Assembly (NCBI RefSeq): GCF_001499735.1
Contig: NZ_LN848257.1
Location: 3,153,197 to 3,217,196 of the forward strand
Length of the DNA: 64,000 bases
DNA from: Thiocapsa sp. KS1
Lineage (GTDB): Bacteria; Pseudomonadota; Gammaproteobacteria; Chromatiales; Chromatiaceae
Direction: 5' to 3'
The notes beneath the pieces were generated by a model, which had not been told where the DNA came from, did no database searches, and saw only the letters and a program-made list of their open reading frames with translations. Position 1 is the stretch's first letter; the number at the start of each line of letters is the position of its first letter. Below are positions 1-9,900 of this stretch, piece after piece. The translations under genes were made by a program, and so were the position numbers.

Positions 1-111
1 TGCCAACGGACTCGGGGAAAGGCAAGCCGCTCCGAGTTAGACTATGACGCGTCGGCAGGACCTCGAAGTCGCTCGGATTCCGCACACCACCACGAGGGAG
101 GCAAACACCTC

Positions 112-453
112 ATGTCCCTACCACGCGTCAACTACCGAGTCGTCGGACAAGACGACTATGTGCTGGAGATCACCCTGGAGCCTACGGGGGCCTATCGGGT
201 CGACTGCGGCGATCACACGAGCCACAAGCCGCGCCAGGGGGTGCTCGACGAGCGTCAGACCCGCGAGATCGCCGCCCTGATCGATGCCTTGGGCGAGCCC
301 CGAGAGCACCCGGCACCCGCAGGCGCGACCGGTTTCATCGCGGAGCTGACCCTCGGCACCTCGCCGGACGCACGCGTCTATCGCGTCTGGGAAGGCGAGC
401 TGGCGGAAGAGCCGGACGTGATGGCGCTGATCCGCGCACTGGAAGTCATTTGA
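112..453 (+). CDS. hypothetical protein, 113 aa
   Basis: A soluble 113-residue protein with no signal peptide or membrane segment. A strong GGGAGG ribosome site lies about 10 nt before the ATG. The N-terminal half looks like a beta-rich stretch and the middle a helix (RQTREIAALIDAL). The general shape, a beta sheet plus one helix and a C-terminal helix, resembles small protease-inhibitor-like (emfourin-type) proteins, but I cannot assign it to that family by eye. It stands 64 nt upstream of a MaoC-like gene on the same strand, so co-transcription is possible. Function unknown. Confidence 0.6.
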   Translation: MSLPRVNYRVVGQDDYVLEITLEPTGAYRVDCGDHTSHKPRQGVLDERQTREIAALIDALGEPREHPAPAGATGFIAELTLGTSPDARVYRVWEGELAEEPDVMALIRALEVI

Positions 454-517
454 GCCTCGGCGCCATTCGCGCGAACGCCCGTTCCGGACTCGGCCGGACA
501 GCAGGGAGATCCCATCC

Positions 518-1003
518 ATGACACCAACCCGGTGCTTGACCGCCGCGATGCTCGAGGTCGGCATGCGCCACGAGGCGCGCCTGAGCTTCAGCCGAGAGGA
601 GGTCGACCGCTACTGTGCCCTGGTCGGCGATCACAACGCGATCCATCGCGACCTCGACGCGGCACGGGTGCGGTTCCCGGATGCCCGGGACATCGTCGTC
701 CCGGGCGGACTCGTGCAAACTCGCATCTCCGCCCTCTTCGGAACCGAATTTCCGGGCGACGGGACCCTCGGCTTAACCTTCTCGCCCGAGCGCCTGCGCC
801 GTCCGCTGTATCCGGGCGACGAGCTGGTCGTGACGCTGGAGGTCGCGCGCCTGATCCGCGGCGGAATCGTCGAGATGCAGATCGGCATCGCCGATCCCGA
901 GGGCAACCGCATCAGCGAGGCAACGGCCAAGGTGGTAGCGCCGGACGCGGCCTATCGGGCGTGGTGGGAGACCAACATCGACGGTGCCGAGTCCGAACGG
1001 TAG
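518..1003 (+). CDS. MaoC-like hotdog dehydratase
   Basis: A 161-residue single-hotdog protein of the MaoC / (R)-specific enoyl-CoA hydratase type. The signature DHNAIHRD near residues 37-44 carries the Asp and His used for hydration in this family. It is followed by the usual IVVPGGLVQ stretch that makes the central hotdog helix. The family acts on acyl-CoA thioesters in the cytoplasm, often feeding (R)-3-hydroxyacyl-CoA to polyhydroxyalkanoate synthesis; the substrate here cannot be read from the sequence. A GGGAG ribosome site sits just before the ATG. It converges on the alpha/beta hydrolase gene with only 10 nt between the stops. Confidence 0.8.
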   Translation: MTPTRCLTAAMLEVGMRHEARLSFSREEVDRYCALVGDHNAIHRDLDAARVRFPDARDIVVPGGLVQTRISALFGTEFPGDGTLGLTFSPERLRRPLYPGDELVVTLEVARLIRGGIVEMQIGIADPEGNRISEATAKVVAPDAAYRAWWETNIDGAESER

Positions 1004-1013
1004 ATCCGTCGGC

Positions 1014-1946
1014 TCAGGGTTCGGAAGCCGCCGCGGGTGCGCCATCCCCGTCGAGAAAGGCCGAGAGATGGCGAGCCGTTTGCTCGGGCGACTGGTAGAA
1101 AAAACCGTGCCCGCCGCCCTTGATCTGGATCACGGAGGCCCCGGCGATGCGCTCGCCGATGATCCAGGCATTGCGCGGCGGGATGACGACATCCTCGGTG
1201 CCCGTCATCAGCAGGGTCTGGGCTGCGATCTCGGGCAGCCTGCGACAAACGCCGGGCCACGCTTGCAGTGCCTGGGCTTGGCGCATGAGATTCCGATCGT
1301 CGATCGGTGCATTGATCGGCGGAAACACCTGCATCGGATCCGGGGTCGCCCGCAGCCACTCGGCCGGGAAGAGATTCTCGAACATCCGCCGAATACGCTC
1401 CTCCAGGGTCCCGGACATGTCCACCAGCCTTCGCCAGACCGCCTCGTCCGGCCAGACCGCCTCCGCGCCGCCGCAGGAGGCCGACAAAAGGATCAGCTTC
1501 TCGACCTGCTCAGGATGCCGCAACGCCAGCTCCTGCGCGATGTAAGACCCCATGGACCAGCCCAGGACATGCGCACGGTCGATGTGCAGGACGTCCAGCA
1601 AGGCATGGGTATCGTCCGTGAAGCGCTCGATCGAATAGTCCCGATCCGAGGAGGTGCTGTATCCCATCCCGCGATTCTCGAAGATGATGACGGGGCGGGT
1701 CCGCGCCAGTGCCTCGACGATCGCCGGAGGCCACATCTCCATGAGTCCGCCGTAGCCCTGGACCATCAGTAGAGGAATCCCGCCTTGCCCCTCACCGAAG
1801 ATTCGGTAGGCGATCTCGATATCGGCAACAGGCACGCGCTCGATCATAGCGTCGACTCCAATGTCGGTGGGTGCAGCGGTGCTCCGCCAACCGGCCAGAG
1901 CAAGCGTGCATAAGGTCGTCAGAAGGATGAAACGCAGAACGGGCAT
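1014..1946 (-). CDS. secreted alpha/beta hydrolase
   Basis: A 310-residue alpha/beta-hydrolase-fold protein. The N-terminus (MPVLRFILLTTLCTLALAG) is a signal sequence, which argues for the ATG at 1946 rather than the longer upstream frame, so the enzyme is probably periplasmic. The nucleophile elbow is GWSMG, the oxyanion region lies near VQGYGG, and the catalytic His is in GGGHGFF near the C-terminus; a DVVIPP motif before it carries the acid. The family covers esterases, lactonases and haloperoxidase-like enzymes, and the substrate cannot be inferred. Divergent from cytochrome b561, convergent with the MaoC-like gene. Confidence 0.8.
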   Translation of the reverse strand: MPVLRFILLTTLCTLALAGWRSTAAPTDIGVDAMIERVPVADIEIAYRIFGEGQGGIPLLMVQGYGGLMEMWPPAIVEALARTRPVIIFENRGMGYSTSSDRDYSIERFTDDTHALLDVLHIDRAHVLGWSMGSYIAQELALRHPEQVEKLILLSASCGGAEAVWPDEAVWRRLVDMSGTLEERIRRMFENLFPAEWLRATPDPMQVFPPINAPIDDRNLMRQAQALQAWPGVCRRLPEIAAQTLLMTGTEDVVIPPRNAWIIGERIAGASVIQIKGGGHGFFYQSPEQTARHLSAFLDGDGAPAAASEP

Positions 1947-2288
1947 TTCGGAACGACGGGTTCGATCCGCGTGGTGCCTTAGTCTACCGCCAATTGTCGG
2001 GGTCGCGCACGGGAGAGCCCTCTTGGCAGGGATCGCGCGCAAGAACGACCCAAGACGGACACTGCGGCGAGACCGCCGCCAAACGGCGCCGGTTTGCAAA
2101 GCCCACAAACTCTGGGGATACTCGCGCGGTCGTGATCCGCGACGCGGCCGCGACGCGACCGCCTCGGCATTGAGAGAAGGCCGACGAATCCAGACGACCG
2201 GAGTCTCCGCTCGGCGGCGGCCAGCCTCCAATGCCTCATGGCGTCCGAACGCCATTCAACTCAAGCGCAGCTCAAGAGGAAGACTCCA
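1947..2288. other. intergenic region, divergent
   Basis: 342 bases between two divergent genes, so it should hold both promoters. I see no convincing -35/-10 pair, repeat or small gene. The open frames that cross it read as arginine-rich, low-complexity shadow peptides. Confidence 0.5.
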
Positions 2289-2852
2289 ATGAGTGACACC
2301 CGGACCAACGAACATTACGGCATCGTCTCCCAACTGTTTCATTGGGTGGTCGCCGCCCTGCTTTTTGCCATGCTCGGCACGAATGTCCTGCGCGAGATGG
2401 CCGAGAAAGGCTCGGATGCACGCACCGAGTGGCTGAACCTTCACATGTCGCTCGGCATCCTGCTGTTCGTGATCGTGATCATGCGGTTGATCTGGACCAA
2501 GCAGACGCGTCAGCCCGAGCCGCTCCCCGGCCTCTGGATCGCCCGCATGCTCGCCAAGGCGGCCCATGTGCTGCTGAATCTGGCCACCCTGTTGGTGCCG
2601 ATCGGCGGCTATCTGCGCATCGCATCCAAGAACGTTCCGGCGGATTTCTTCGGGACCCCGATCCCCTCGATCGTCGGCGACATGCCCTGGCTGCACGACA
2701 TCGCCAAGATGGGACATGGACCCTACATGGAGTATTTCTTTTACGTCTTGATCAGCCTGCACATCCTGGCCGCGTTATGGCATCAATATGTCCTTAAAGA
2801 CGGGGCGATTGATCGGATCGTGCCCTGGGGCAAGACCGCGGCCGTCAGCTGA
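2289..2852 (+). CDS. cytochrome b561
   Basis: A 187-residue integral membrane protein with four predicted helices and the histidine pattern of bacterial cytochrome b561 (YodB/CybB type): FHWVVAALLFA in helix 1, LHMSLGILLFVIVIMRLIW in helix 2, and a terminal SLHILAALWHQYVLKDG segment. These histidines bind two b hemes. The family passes electrons between quinol and periplasmic acceptors, and some members dispose of superoxide. The ATG at 2289 is preceded by AAGAGGAAG, better than the upstream in-frame ATG at 2238. No obvious partner gene is adjacent. Confidence 0.9.
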   Translation: MSDTRTNEHYGIVSQLFHWVVAALLFAMLGTNVLREMAEKGSDARTEWLNLHMSLGILLFVIVIMRLIWTKQTRQPEPLPGLWIARMLAKAAHVLLNLATLLVPIGGYLRIASKNVPADFFGTPIPSIVGDMPWLHDIAKMGHGPYMEYFFYVLISLHILAALWHQYVLKDGAIDRIVPWGKTAAVS

Positions 2853-2949
2853 GTTGATCGGCCCTACCGGGACGCGGCACGGAACGGCGTCCAGTCAAAC
2901 TGGCGACTGGACGCATGAGACGCCTCGCGCGACCCTGCACCTGTTTCCT

Positions 2950-3072
2950 GTAGGTCGGGTTAGCACAGCCTAACCCGACATCCCCTCTCGACGGGCCGCC
3001 GACGTCGGGTTACGGCGCGCTGAGCCACCGGCCGAACATCATGTCGCGCCATGCGCGCCCAACCCGACCTAC
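2950..3072. repeat. composite inverted repeat (BIME-like)
   Basis: GTAGGTCGGGTT at 2950-2961 is the exact reverse complement of AACCCGACCTAC at 3061-3072. The first arm also makes its own hairpin: GTCGGGTTAG, a 6-nt loop, CTAACCCGAC (2954-2979). A further GTCGGGTT stands at 3004. This is the architecture of interspersed palindromic elements. The rest of the 452-base gap (2853-3304) between cytochrome b561 and the flavoprotein gene shows no gene. Confidence 0.7.
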
Positions 3073-3304
3073 GCCCCGACAGTCGATCGCCGAGAGCGGC
3101 CGTCTACACCGCGCTTGACCCGGATCAGGCTAGCCTCGCCGCCTTTTGCGGATCCGCAATTCCGACGGCTGCCGAATGCATCACACTGCCCGCGATAGCC
3201 GCTCGGGGTCGCCCGCTTGTCGATACCCTCCGACACCTTGCTCGATTGCGCATCCGGCCGGCAGTGCCTTATTCCTGTTCCCGCTCAACCGAGAGACCTG
3301 ATTT

Positions 3305-5008
3305 ATGTCGTCGCAACCCCTGCGTATCGTCGTCATCGGCGGCTCCGCCGCCGGCCCCAAGGCCGCCGCCAAGGCCCGTCGGATGGACGAGCATGCCGAG
3401 ATCACCTTGATTCAGCGCGAGCCGGATCTGTCCATGGCCTCCTGCGGTTTTCCCTACTATGTCGGCGGCACCTTCGACGACCGCAACATGCTCGTCTGCA
3501 CGCCGGCGGGCATCGTCCGTGACCCGGCCTTCTACGGCAAGGCCAAGCGCATCCGAGCCTTGGTGCGTACCGAGGCAACCGAGATCGACCGGGTCGCAAA
3601 GACCGTCACCTATCGGGATCTGCCGACCGGCGAGCAGTCCACCATCCCTTACGACCGCCTGGTCATCGCCACGGGCGCGACACCGCTGCGTCCATCCGTG
3701 CCGGGCATCGAGCTCGACGGGGTCACGACCCTTCATTCGATGGCCGATGCCGACGCCCTGCGAGCGGTCCGCGACGAGAAGAAGGCAACCAAAGCCGTGG
3801 TCGTCGGCGGCGGCCTGATCGGCTTCGAGGTCTGCGAGGCACTGCGCCTCGCCGGGATTCACACGACCGTGATCGAGAAGACCCGGCAGATCCTGCCGTT
3901 TCTTGATCCCGACCTGTCGAAGCTGGTCGAGAACCACGTTCGCGCGCACGGCCCGGACATCATCGTCGGCAACGGTGTTGCCGAGCTGCTCGGGGAGAAC
4001 GGCAAGCTCGTCGGCGTAAAGCTTGAGAACGGCACCGAGCTGCCCTGCGAGGTCGCGGTCATCGCCGTCGGGGTCAGACCCAATGTCAAGCTCGCTCAAG
4101 CGGCCGGAATCGAGATCGGCGCCGTTGGGGGCATCCGCGTCAACGAATACATGCAGACCTCCGACCCCGATGTCTATGCCGTCGGCGACTGCGTGGAGTG
4201 CACCTCGCTGATCAGCGGCAAAGCCGTGCGTGCGCCCTACGGCGACCTCGCCAATCTACAGGGACGCGTCGCCGGTCAGAATCTGGTGATCGAGGGCAGC
4301 GCCAGCTTCCCCGGCATCATCCAGACCGGCATCTGCAAGATCTTCGATTACGCGGTCGGCTTTACCGGACTCTCGGCCAGGGATGCGCGCGAGGCGGGTT
4401 TCGACGACATCGAGACGGCGATCATCTCCGGGCTCGACATCCCCGGCTACATGGGCGGCAAGCTGCTGATCAGCAAGCTCGTCGCCGACCGCAAGACCGG
4501 CCGCATCCTCGGCTTCCAATGCATCGGCCCCGGCGATGTCAGCAAGCGCGTGGCGACCGTCGCCATGGCGATCCGCGGTAAGCTGACCGTCGAGGACATG
4601 GTCAACGCCGATCTGCCCTACGCCCCGCCTTACTCGCTCGCCATCGATCACGTGATCAGCTCCGCCCAGGTCATGGACAACAAGCTCCAGGGTCGGATGC
4701 ACGGACTCTCGGCGAGCGAGGTCAAGCACCGCGTCGACACCGGCGCCGACTGCTTCATCCTGGATACCCGCAGCCCCCAGGAATTCGAAGAAACGCGTCT
4801 GGGCATCGGCGAGACCCTGATCCCGCTCGGCGCATTGCGTGACCGCTTCGCCGAGCTGCCGCAGGACAAGTCCAAGGAGATCATCCTCTACTGCAGGATC
4901 TCGCTGCGTGGCTACGAAGCCGCGGCCATCCTCGACGCCCACGGCTGGCACAACGTGAAGGTCATGGAAGGCGGTGTTGTCGCCTGGCCTTATGCGAAGG
5001 AGAAGTAA
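3305..5008 (+). CDS. FAD disulfide reductase-rhodanese fusion
   Basis: A 567-residue cytoplasmic flavoprotein of the CoA-disulfide-reductase group. A FAD-binding GGSAAG follows the first beta strand (residues 7-16). SCGFPYYVGG at 46-55 carries the single redox Cys47 typical of this group. A second dinucleotide fold (VVVGGGLIGFE, about 163-173) and the FAD motif VYAVGDC (about 290-296) follow. The last 100 residues are a rhodanese domain with a CRISLRG active loop. Such fusions reduce CoA disulfide, persulfide or polysulfide with NAD(P)H and can pass sulfane sulfur to the rhodanese; a role in sulfur metabolism fits a sulfur oxidizer but is inference. Confidence 0.88.
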   Translation: MSSQPLRIVVIGGSAAGPKAAAKARRMDEHAEITLIQREPDLSMASCGFPYYVGGTFDDRNMLVCTPAGIVRDPAFYGKAKRIRALVRTEATEIDRVAKTVTYRDLPTGEQSTIPYDRLVIATGATPLRPSVPGIELDGVTTLHSMADADALRAVRDEKKATKAVVVGGGLIGFEVCEALRLAGIHTTVIEKTRQILPFLDPDLSKLVENHVRAHGPDIIVGNGVAELLGENGKLVGVKLENGTELPCEVAVIAVGVRPNVKLAQAAGIEIGAVGGIRVNEYMQTSDPDVYAVGDCVECTSLISGKAVRAPYGDLANLQGRVAGQNLVIEGSASFPGIIQTGICKIFDYAVGFTGLSARDAREAGFDDIETAIISGLDIPGYMGGKLLISKLVADRKTGRILGFQCIGPGDVSKRVATVAMAIRGKLTVEDMVNADLPYAPPYSLAIDHVISSAQVMDNKLQGRMHGLSASEVKHRVDTGADCFILDTRSPQEFEETRLGIGETLIPLGALRDRFAELPQDKSKEIILYCRISLRGYEAAAILDAHGWHNVKVMEGGVVAWPYAKEK

Positions 5009-5038
5009 GGCGATTTCCGGTAAACGATCTACCGGCGT

Positions 5039-5064
5039 GTCGGGGCGAATTCATTCGCCCCGAC
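5039..5064. repeat. perfect palindrome, possible terminator stem
   Basis: GTCGGGGCGAA, loop TTCA, then TTCGCCCCGAC: a perfect 11-bp stem 30 nt downstream of the flavoprotein stop. There is no T-run, so it is either a REP-type palindrome or a weak transcription end. Confidence 0.5.
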
Positions 5065-5086
5065 AGTCCCTATAGGTTTTCCCGGC

Positions 5087-5305
5087 ATGCGCAGACGGGA
5101 TGCCAGTTCTCAGAAATCGCTTAAACGGATCAACACCCTGATCCAGGACATGCAACGGCAGCCTTTTCAAGGACTCGGAGATCCCGAGCCCTTGAAGCAC
5201 CAGTGGTCCGGGTACTGGCCGCGGCGTATCGATCGCGAGCACCGGCTGGTCTATCGGGTCAAGGATTCATCACTGATCATTGTGCAGTGTCGATACCATG
5301 ACTGA
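5087..5305 (+). pseudogene. truncated YoeB-type toxin
   Basis: From about residue 9 this 72-residue frame matches the YoeB/Txe RNase family: KRINTLIQDMQRQPFQG, PEPLKH, SGYWPRRI, EHRLVY and a terminal CRYHD. The family's catalytic Glu, Arg and His equivalents are all still present. Complete YoeB is about 84 residues; here the first beta strand and first helix (roughly 16-18 residues) are replaced by unrelated MRRRDASS. No YefM-type antitoxin precedes it; the space holds only the palindrome at 5039. I read it as the remnant of a yefM-yoeB locus, though a shortened active toxin cannot be excluded. Confidence 0.7.
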
Positions 5306-5349
5306 GCAGAAGCCGCGGCTGCTGAAGTATCGACGCTTCGGGGCCGACG

Positions 5350-5934
5350 CTAATGATCGGCGGTGAATTCGACCTTGTCGTAAACCTCGGCCAGCGACAG
5401 CTCGGTGTCGAGTGCTGTCAAGGGTATGCTGTCGCTCGGATCGGTATAGACGGACAGTAGCCAACCACCGCTCGGCTGGCGCAGGAAGAGCTCGGCGCTC
5501 ACCCGGCGCTGGGAGAGCAACAGATAGGCCCGCAGGCTGGGGATGGACCGGTAGCAGGCGAATTTGTCGCCCCGATCATAGGCCTCGGTGCTGTCGGAAA
5601 GGACCTCGACGATGAGTGCCGGGTTTGTGATGACGTCGCGGCGGTCATCCAAAAATCGCCGTTCCCCGCAAACCGCCATCACGTCCGGGTAGACGCAGAG
5701 ATTCGCGGACTCGACCCGGACCCTCATGTTGCTGATGTAGGCGTAGCAGGGGCGGCCTTTGAAGTTATTCCCAAGCTCGCCCACCAGGTTTCCGCAGATC
5801 AAGTTGTGCGCCTCCGAGCTGCCATCAATGGCGAAGACCTCGCCATTGCGATACTCGGTACGGCCCTGATCCGACGCACGTTCGGCTGCGAGCCAGTCGG
5901 CGAAATCGAGGTGATGTTTGGGTTGAAGGGACAT
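5350..5934 (-). CDS. Uma2 family (DUF820) endonuclease-like protein
   Basis: A 194-residue protein of the Uma2/DUF820 family, a PD-(D/E)XK nuclease-like fold common in cyanobacteria and purple bacteria. Visible signatures are EYRNGEVFAIDG (N-terminal acidic strand), YPDVMAVCG and PALIVEVLSDSTEAYDRGDK, where Asp and Glu-Val-Leu form the presumed metal site, then YRSIPSLRAYLLL. Biological role of the family is unsettled. A second, only distantly similar member lies at 16999-17619. Its ATG has a GGAG-containing leader (CCGGAGCCCTGCC). Confidence 0.85.
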   Translation of the reverse strand: MSLQPKHHLDFADWLAAERASDQGRTEYRNGEVFAIDGSSEAHNLICGNLVGELGNNFKGRPCYAYISNMRVRVESANLCVYPDVMAVCGERRFLDDRRDVITNPALIVEVLSDSTEAYDRGDKFACYRSIPSLRAYLLLSQRRVSAELFLRQPSGGWLLSVYTDPSDSIPLTALDTELSLAEVYDKVEFTADH

Positions 5935-5983
5935 GGCAGGGCTCCGGGTCCGGACTCAAACAACGCTTGAACGATTTTGTCCA

Positions 5984-6439
5984 TCAACCGTCGCCGGCGA
6001 TCTCGGCACGAATCAACGGCGCGATCGATTCAATGGATGCTGGTACACGAACGTCCAGATCGTCCATCGCGGCGGCGACGAGCGCAATGACTGGCGTGTA
6101 GGCAAGAGCAACGTCTTCGGCATCGAATTGGTGGAAGCCTTGGTAGTCCGCACGAAGTCGGTCGGCCTCGAGCTGTCCGAGCGTCTTCAGGTGCTGCCGA
6201 TCGAACGCCCCGGATCGGACGAAGTGGGCCGCGAAGAGCCGCTGAGTGCCTTCGTGGGTCTTCGTCTCCAACCCGTGGCTGAACAAAAGGGCGCGGACCG
6301 AGTGAAACGCGGCGTAATAGAGGTTGGAGATGCACTTGCGATGGACGCCGACCTGACGATTCGCGCGGAAGCTGCGCAACTCGTCGAGCAGCAGCCCAAG
6401 CTCATCGGTCACTGCAATTAAGCGCTCGTCTTCGCCCAT
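5984..6439 (-). CDS. HEPN-domain toxin-like protein
   Basis: A 151-residue all-helical HEPN-domain protein. Landmarks are LYYAAFHSVRALLFSHGLETKT, FVRSGAFD and a RADYQGF stretch, the hallmarks of HEPN proteins paired with minimal nucleotidyltransferases. In that family the HEPN protein is typically an RNase toxin. An R-x4-H (RQVGVH) is present, but whether it is the catalytic pair cannot be settled by eye. The ATG at 6439 lies inside the preceding MNT gene (22-nt overlap), which supports translational coupling and fixes the start. Confidence 0.8.
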   Translation of the reverse strand: MGEDERLIAVTDELGLLLDELRSFRANRQVGVHRKCISNLYYAAFHSVRALLFSHGLETKTHEGTQRLFAAHFVRSGAFDRQHLKTLGQLEADRLRADYQGFHQFDAEDVALAYTPVIALVAAAMDDLDVRVPASIESIAPLIRAEIAGDG

Positions 6440-6810
6440 AGCTCGATCCCGTCTTGCATGATGTCGTCCAGCAGTCGGCGGCTCGTCCGATCGCCGTCGC
6501 GGATGACGATGGGCCGCAGGTGCGGGAGATCCTCCCAGCCCTCTTGAGTAGACTCCGCGATGTCGGACAGGTCTCGCGCGATCGACCGGTGCGCAGCGCG
6601 CGAAGCGAAAACCGCGAGATCCAGGTCGGAATCCTCGCCACCCTCGCCCCGAGCGCGGCTGCCGAACACCAGGATACGCTCGATGGCCGCGCTGCCGAGC
6701 CGGTGCAGACTGTTTGCGACGAAGGTCGCCAGCAACTCCTGCTCGCCCGGCGTAAAGGGAGCGCCTGCCGAGCGAAGAGTCGGGTCGAGACGGCCTGGTT
6801 GGGTGGACAT
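6418..6810 (-). CDS. MNT-domain nucleotidyltransferase antitoxin
   Basis: A minimal nucleotidyltransferase of about 130 residues. It carries the GSX10DXD signature (GSRARGEGGEDSDLDLAV) of MntA-type AMP-transferases, which neutralise their HEPN partner by adding AMP to a tyrosine. The gene overlaps the downstream HEPN gene by 22 nt. In-frame ATGs at 6867 and 6885 would add up to 25 residues; I prefer 6810 because the family domain begins shortly after it, but no start has a clear ribosome site. With the HEPN gene it forms a probable HEPN/MNT toxin-antitoxin pair. Confidence 0.8.
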   Translation of the reverse strand: MSTQPGRLDPTLRSAGAPFTPGEQELLATFVANSLHRLGSAAIERILVFGSRARGEGGEDSDLDLAVFASRAAHRSIARDLSDIAESTQEGWEDLPHLRPIVIRDGDRTSRRLLDDIMQDGIELWAKTSA

Positions 6811-6917
6811 TCCGCGATTGTGTGCTTGATCCAGACGATCGTCGAGGATGACGCCGACGGCGGTCATGACGGATGTAGCCGCCACATCGCGTACGCGACA
6901 TGACGGCTTCGTTTGCG

Positions 6918-9900
6918 CTAGGCGCCGCTCGCGTGCGGTTCCCGGCCGGTCGGATCGCGGCTCGGCGCAACACCCCCGAACCAGGTCACATAGAGCGTCG
7001 GCAGAAAGACCAGCGTGAGCAGCGAGGCGACGGCGAGGCCGCCCATGATGGCGAAGGCCATCGAACCCCAGAAGACCGTGGGCGCGATCGGGATCATCCC
7101 GAGAATGGTCGAGAGCGCGGTCAGCATGATGGGGCGAAAGCGCGACAGGCTGGCCTCGACCACGGCATCCCAGACGGTCTTTCCCGCCGCCCGCTCGGCC
7201 TCGATCTGGTCGATCAGGATCACCGCGTTCTTGGCGATCATGCCGACCAGGGCGAGGATGCCGAGGATGGCGACGAAGCCGAGCGGTTTGCCTGAGACCA
7301 GCAGAGCGCCGACCACGCCGATCAGGCCCAGCGGCACCAGACTCAGGACCATGAAGAGACGCGCGAAGCTCTTGAGCTGGAAGATCAGGAGCGACAGCAT
7401 CAACAGGATCATCACCGGCACCACCGCGAAGACCGATGCCTGCGATTCGGTGCTTTCCTCGACCGCGCCGCCCAGCTCGATGCGATAGCCCTTGGGCAGG
7501 GTCGCGTTCAACGCGGCGATGGGTTCGGCCAGATCAGCCACTACGGTTTCCGGCAGCATCCCCGGCGTGACGTCCGCCTGGACCGTCAGGGTCGGCACCC
7601 GGTCACGCCGCCACACCAGCGGGTAGTCCTGGCCGTACTCGAAGGTTGCGAACTGGCTGAGCGGAATGGTGCGACCGTTGGGCAGCGACACCGGCAGGCT
7701 GCGCAGTGTTTCGACCGACAGGCGCTGTCCCCCGCGTTCGCGCGCCACCACGTTGATCAGATAGATATCGTCGCGGACCTGGGTGATGCCGGTGCCCGAG
7801 ATATTGGCGTTGAGCGCGGTGGCGACCGCCTGGGAGTTCAGGCCCAGTTGACGCGCCTGATCCTGATCGATGCGGATATGCAGCTCGCGCCCCGGCTCCA
7901 TCCAGTCGAAATTGACGCGGCGCGCGCCGGGATGACCCGCCACGAGATCCGCGAGCTGCATCGCGATGTCGCGCAGCTCGGTCGGGTTCGGACCCATGAC
8001 GCGGTACTGCAGGGGCCAGCCGACCGGCGGTCCGAGCTCCAGCGGCGAGACCCGTCCGACCACCTCCGGGAAGCGCTCCGCCAGCAGTTGTTCGAGTCGC
8101 GGCTGGAGACGTTCGCGCGCCTCGATGTCGTTGGACACGATCACGGCTTGGGCGAAGAAGGGGTTGGCCAACTGCACGTCCAGCGGCAGATAGAAGCGGA
8201 TGGCGCCCTGACCGATGTAGGTGCTCCAGCGTTCGATCTCGGGCGCGAAGTCGGGATCCTCGCGCAGGATCTGCTCGAATTCATTGACCAACCGTTCGGT
8301 GGCATGGATCGATGCGTTCTGCGGCAACTGAAGATTGACCAGCAGCTCGGGGCGATCCGAGGAGGGGAAGAACTGGCGCGGCACCTGGCCCAACCCCACG
8401 ATGGCGACAATGAAAATCACCAGCGTCAGACCGATGGTGAGCCAGCGCGCACGCATCGCCGCGGTCAGAAAGCTCCGGTAGAGGGCGACCGTGCGGTTTG
8501 GTTTGTCGCTCGCCCCGGCCTTGGGCGGGCGCAACAGCGTCATGCCGATCAAGGGGGCAAACATCATGGCGACAATCCAGGAGGCGATCAGCGCGATCCC
8601 GACCACCGCGAAGATCGAAAAGGTGTACTCGCCCGCGGAGCTCTGGGCAAAGCCGATGGGTACGAAGCCGGCGATGGTGACCAGGGTGCCGATCAACATC
8701 GCGAAGGAGAGATGGGTGTAGGCATAGGTCGCCGCGCCGACCTTGTCGTCACCGACGGCCAGACGCCGGCTCATGGCGTCGATGGTGGTCATGGCGTCGT
8801 CGACCATCAGGGCCAGGGCGATGATGAGCGCGCCGAGCGAGACCCGTTGCAGGTCGATGTCGACGATGTCCATCATCGGAAACACCACGGCGAGGGTGAG
8901 TGGGATGGTGATCGCCACGACCGTACCGGCGCGCGCACCGAGCGCGATGAAGCTGATAACGAGCACGATGCCGATCGCCTGCCACAGCGAGGTGGTGAAC
9001 TCGTTGATCGCCAGATCCACCGTCAGGGGCTGATCCGCCACCAGTCGCGGCTCGATGCCGAGCGGCAGGTCGGCCTTGATGTCGGCGATGGCCCGGGCAA
9101 TGTTGCGCCCCAAGGCCAGGGTATCGCCGCCGTCGCGCATGGCGATCGCCAGCCCGATGGCGGGTTCCCCGTCGATGCGGAACATGGGCTGGGGTGGGTC
9201 GGTGAAGCCGCGGCGGACATCGGCGATGTCGCGCAGGCGCAGCATGCGGTCGCCGACGGCGAAGGTGACGTCGGCAATGTCCTGCTCGGTCCCGAAGGCG
9301 CCCGAGACCCGCAGCGCGATGGACTCGTCGCTGGTGCTCAGAACGCCCGCCGGGCTGACGATGTTCTGGGCGCGCAGTGCGCCGATCAGGGTCGCGGGGT
9401 CGAAGCCCAGCCCGGCGAGTCGTTCGACCGAGAAGTCGATATAGATGACCTCGTCCTGGGCACCGAGGATGTCGATCTTGGAGACGTCGGGAACCGTCAG
9501 GAGTTGCGAGCGCACGTCCTCCACCGTGTCGCGCAATTCGCGATGAGTGAAGCCATCGGCGGTGAAGGCGTAGATGATCCCGAAGGTGTCGCCGAACTCG
9601 TCGTTGAAAAAGGGTCCGACGATCCCTTGCGGCAGGGTGTGGCGCATGTCGCCCACCTTCTTGCGCACCTCGTACCAGGTGTCCGAGACATCCCGTCTCT
9701 GCGCGCTGCCCACCAGATCAACGAAAATGGTGGTGGTTCCGGCGCGGGTGAAGCTGCGCAGGTTGTCCAGATTCGGAACCTCCTGCAGGGTGCGTTCGAG
9801 GCGCTCGGTGACCTGGGCGATGGTCTCGTCGAGCGTGGCACCGGGCCAGATCGCCTTCACGACCATGGTTCGGAAGGTGAACGGCGGGTCTTCCGCGCGG

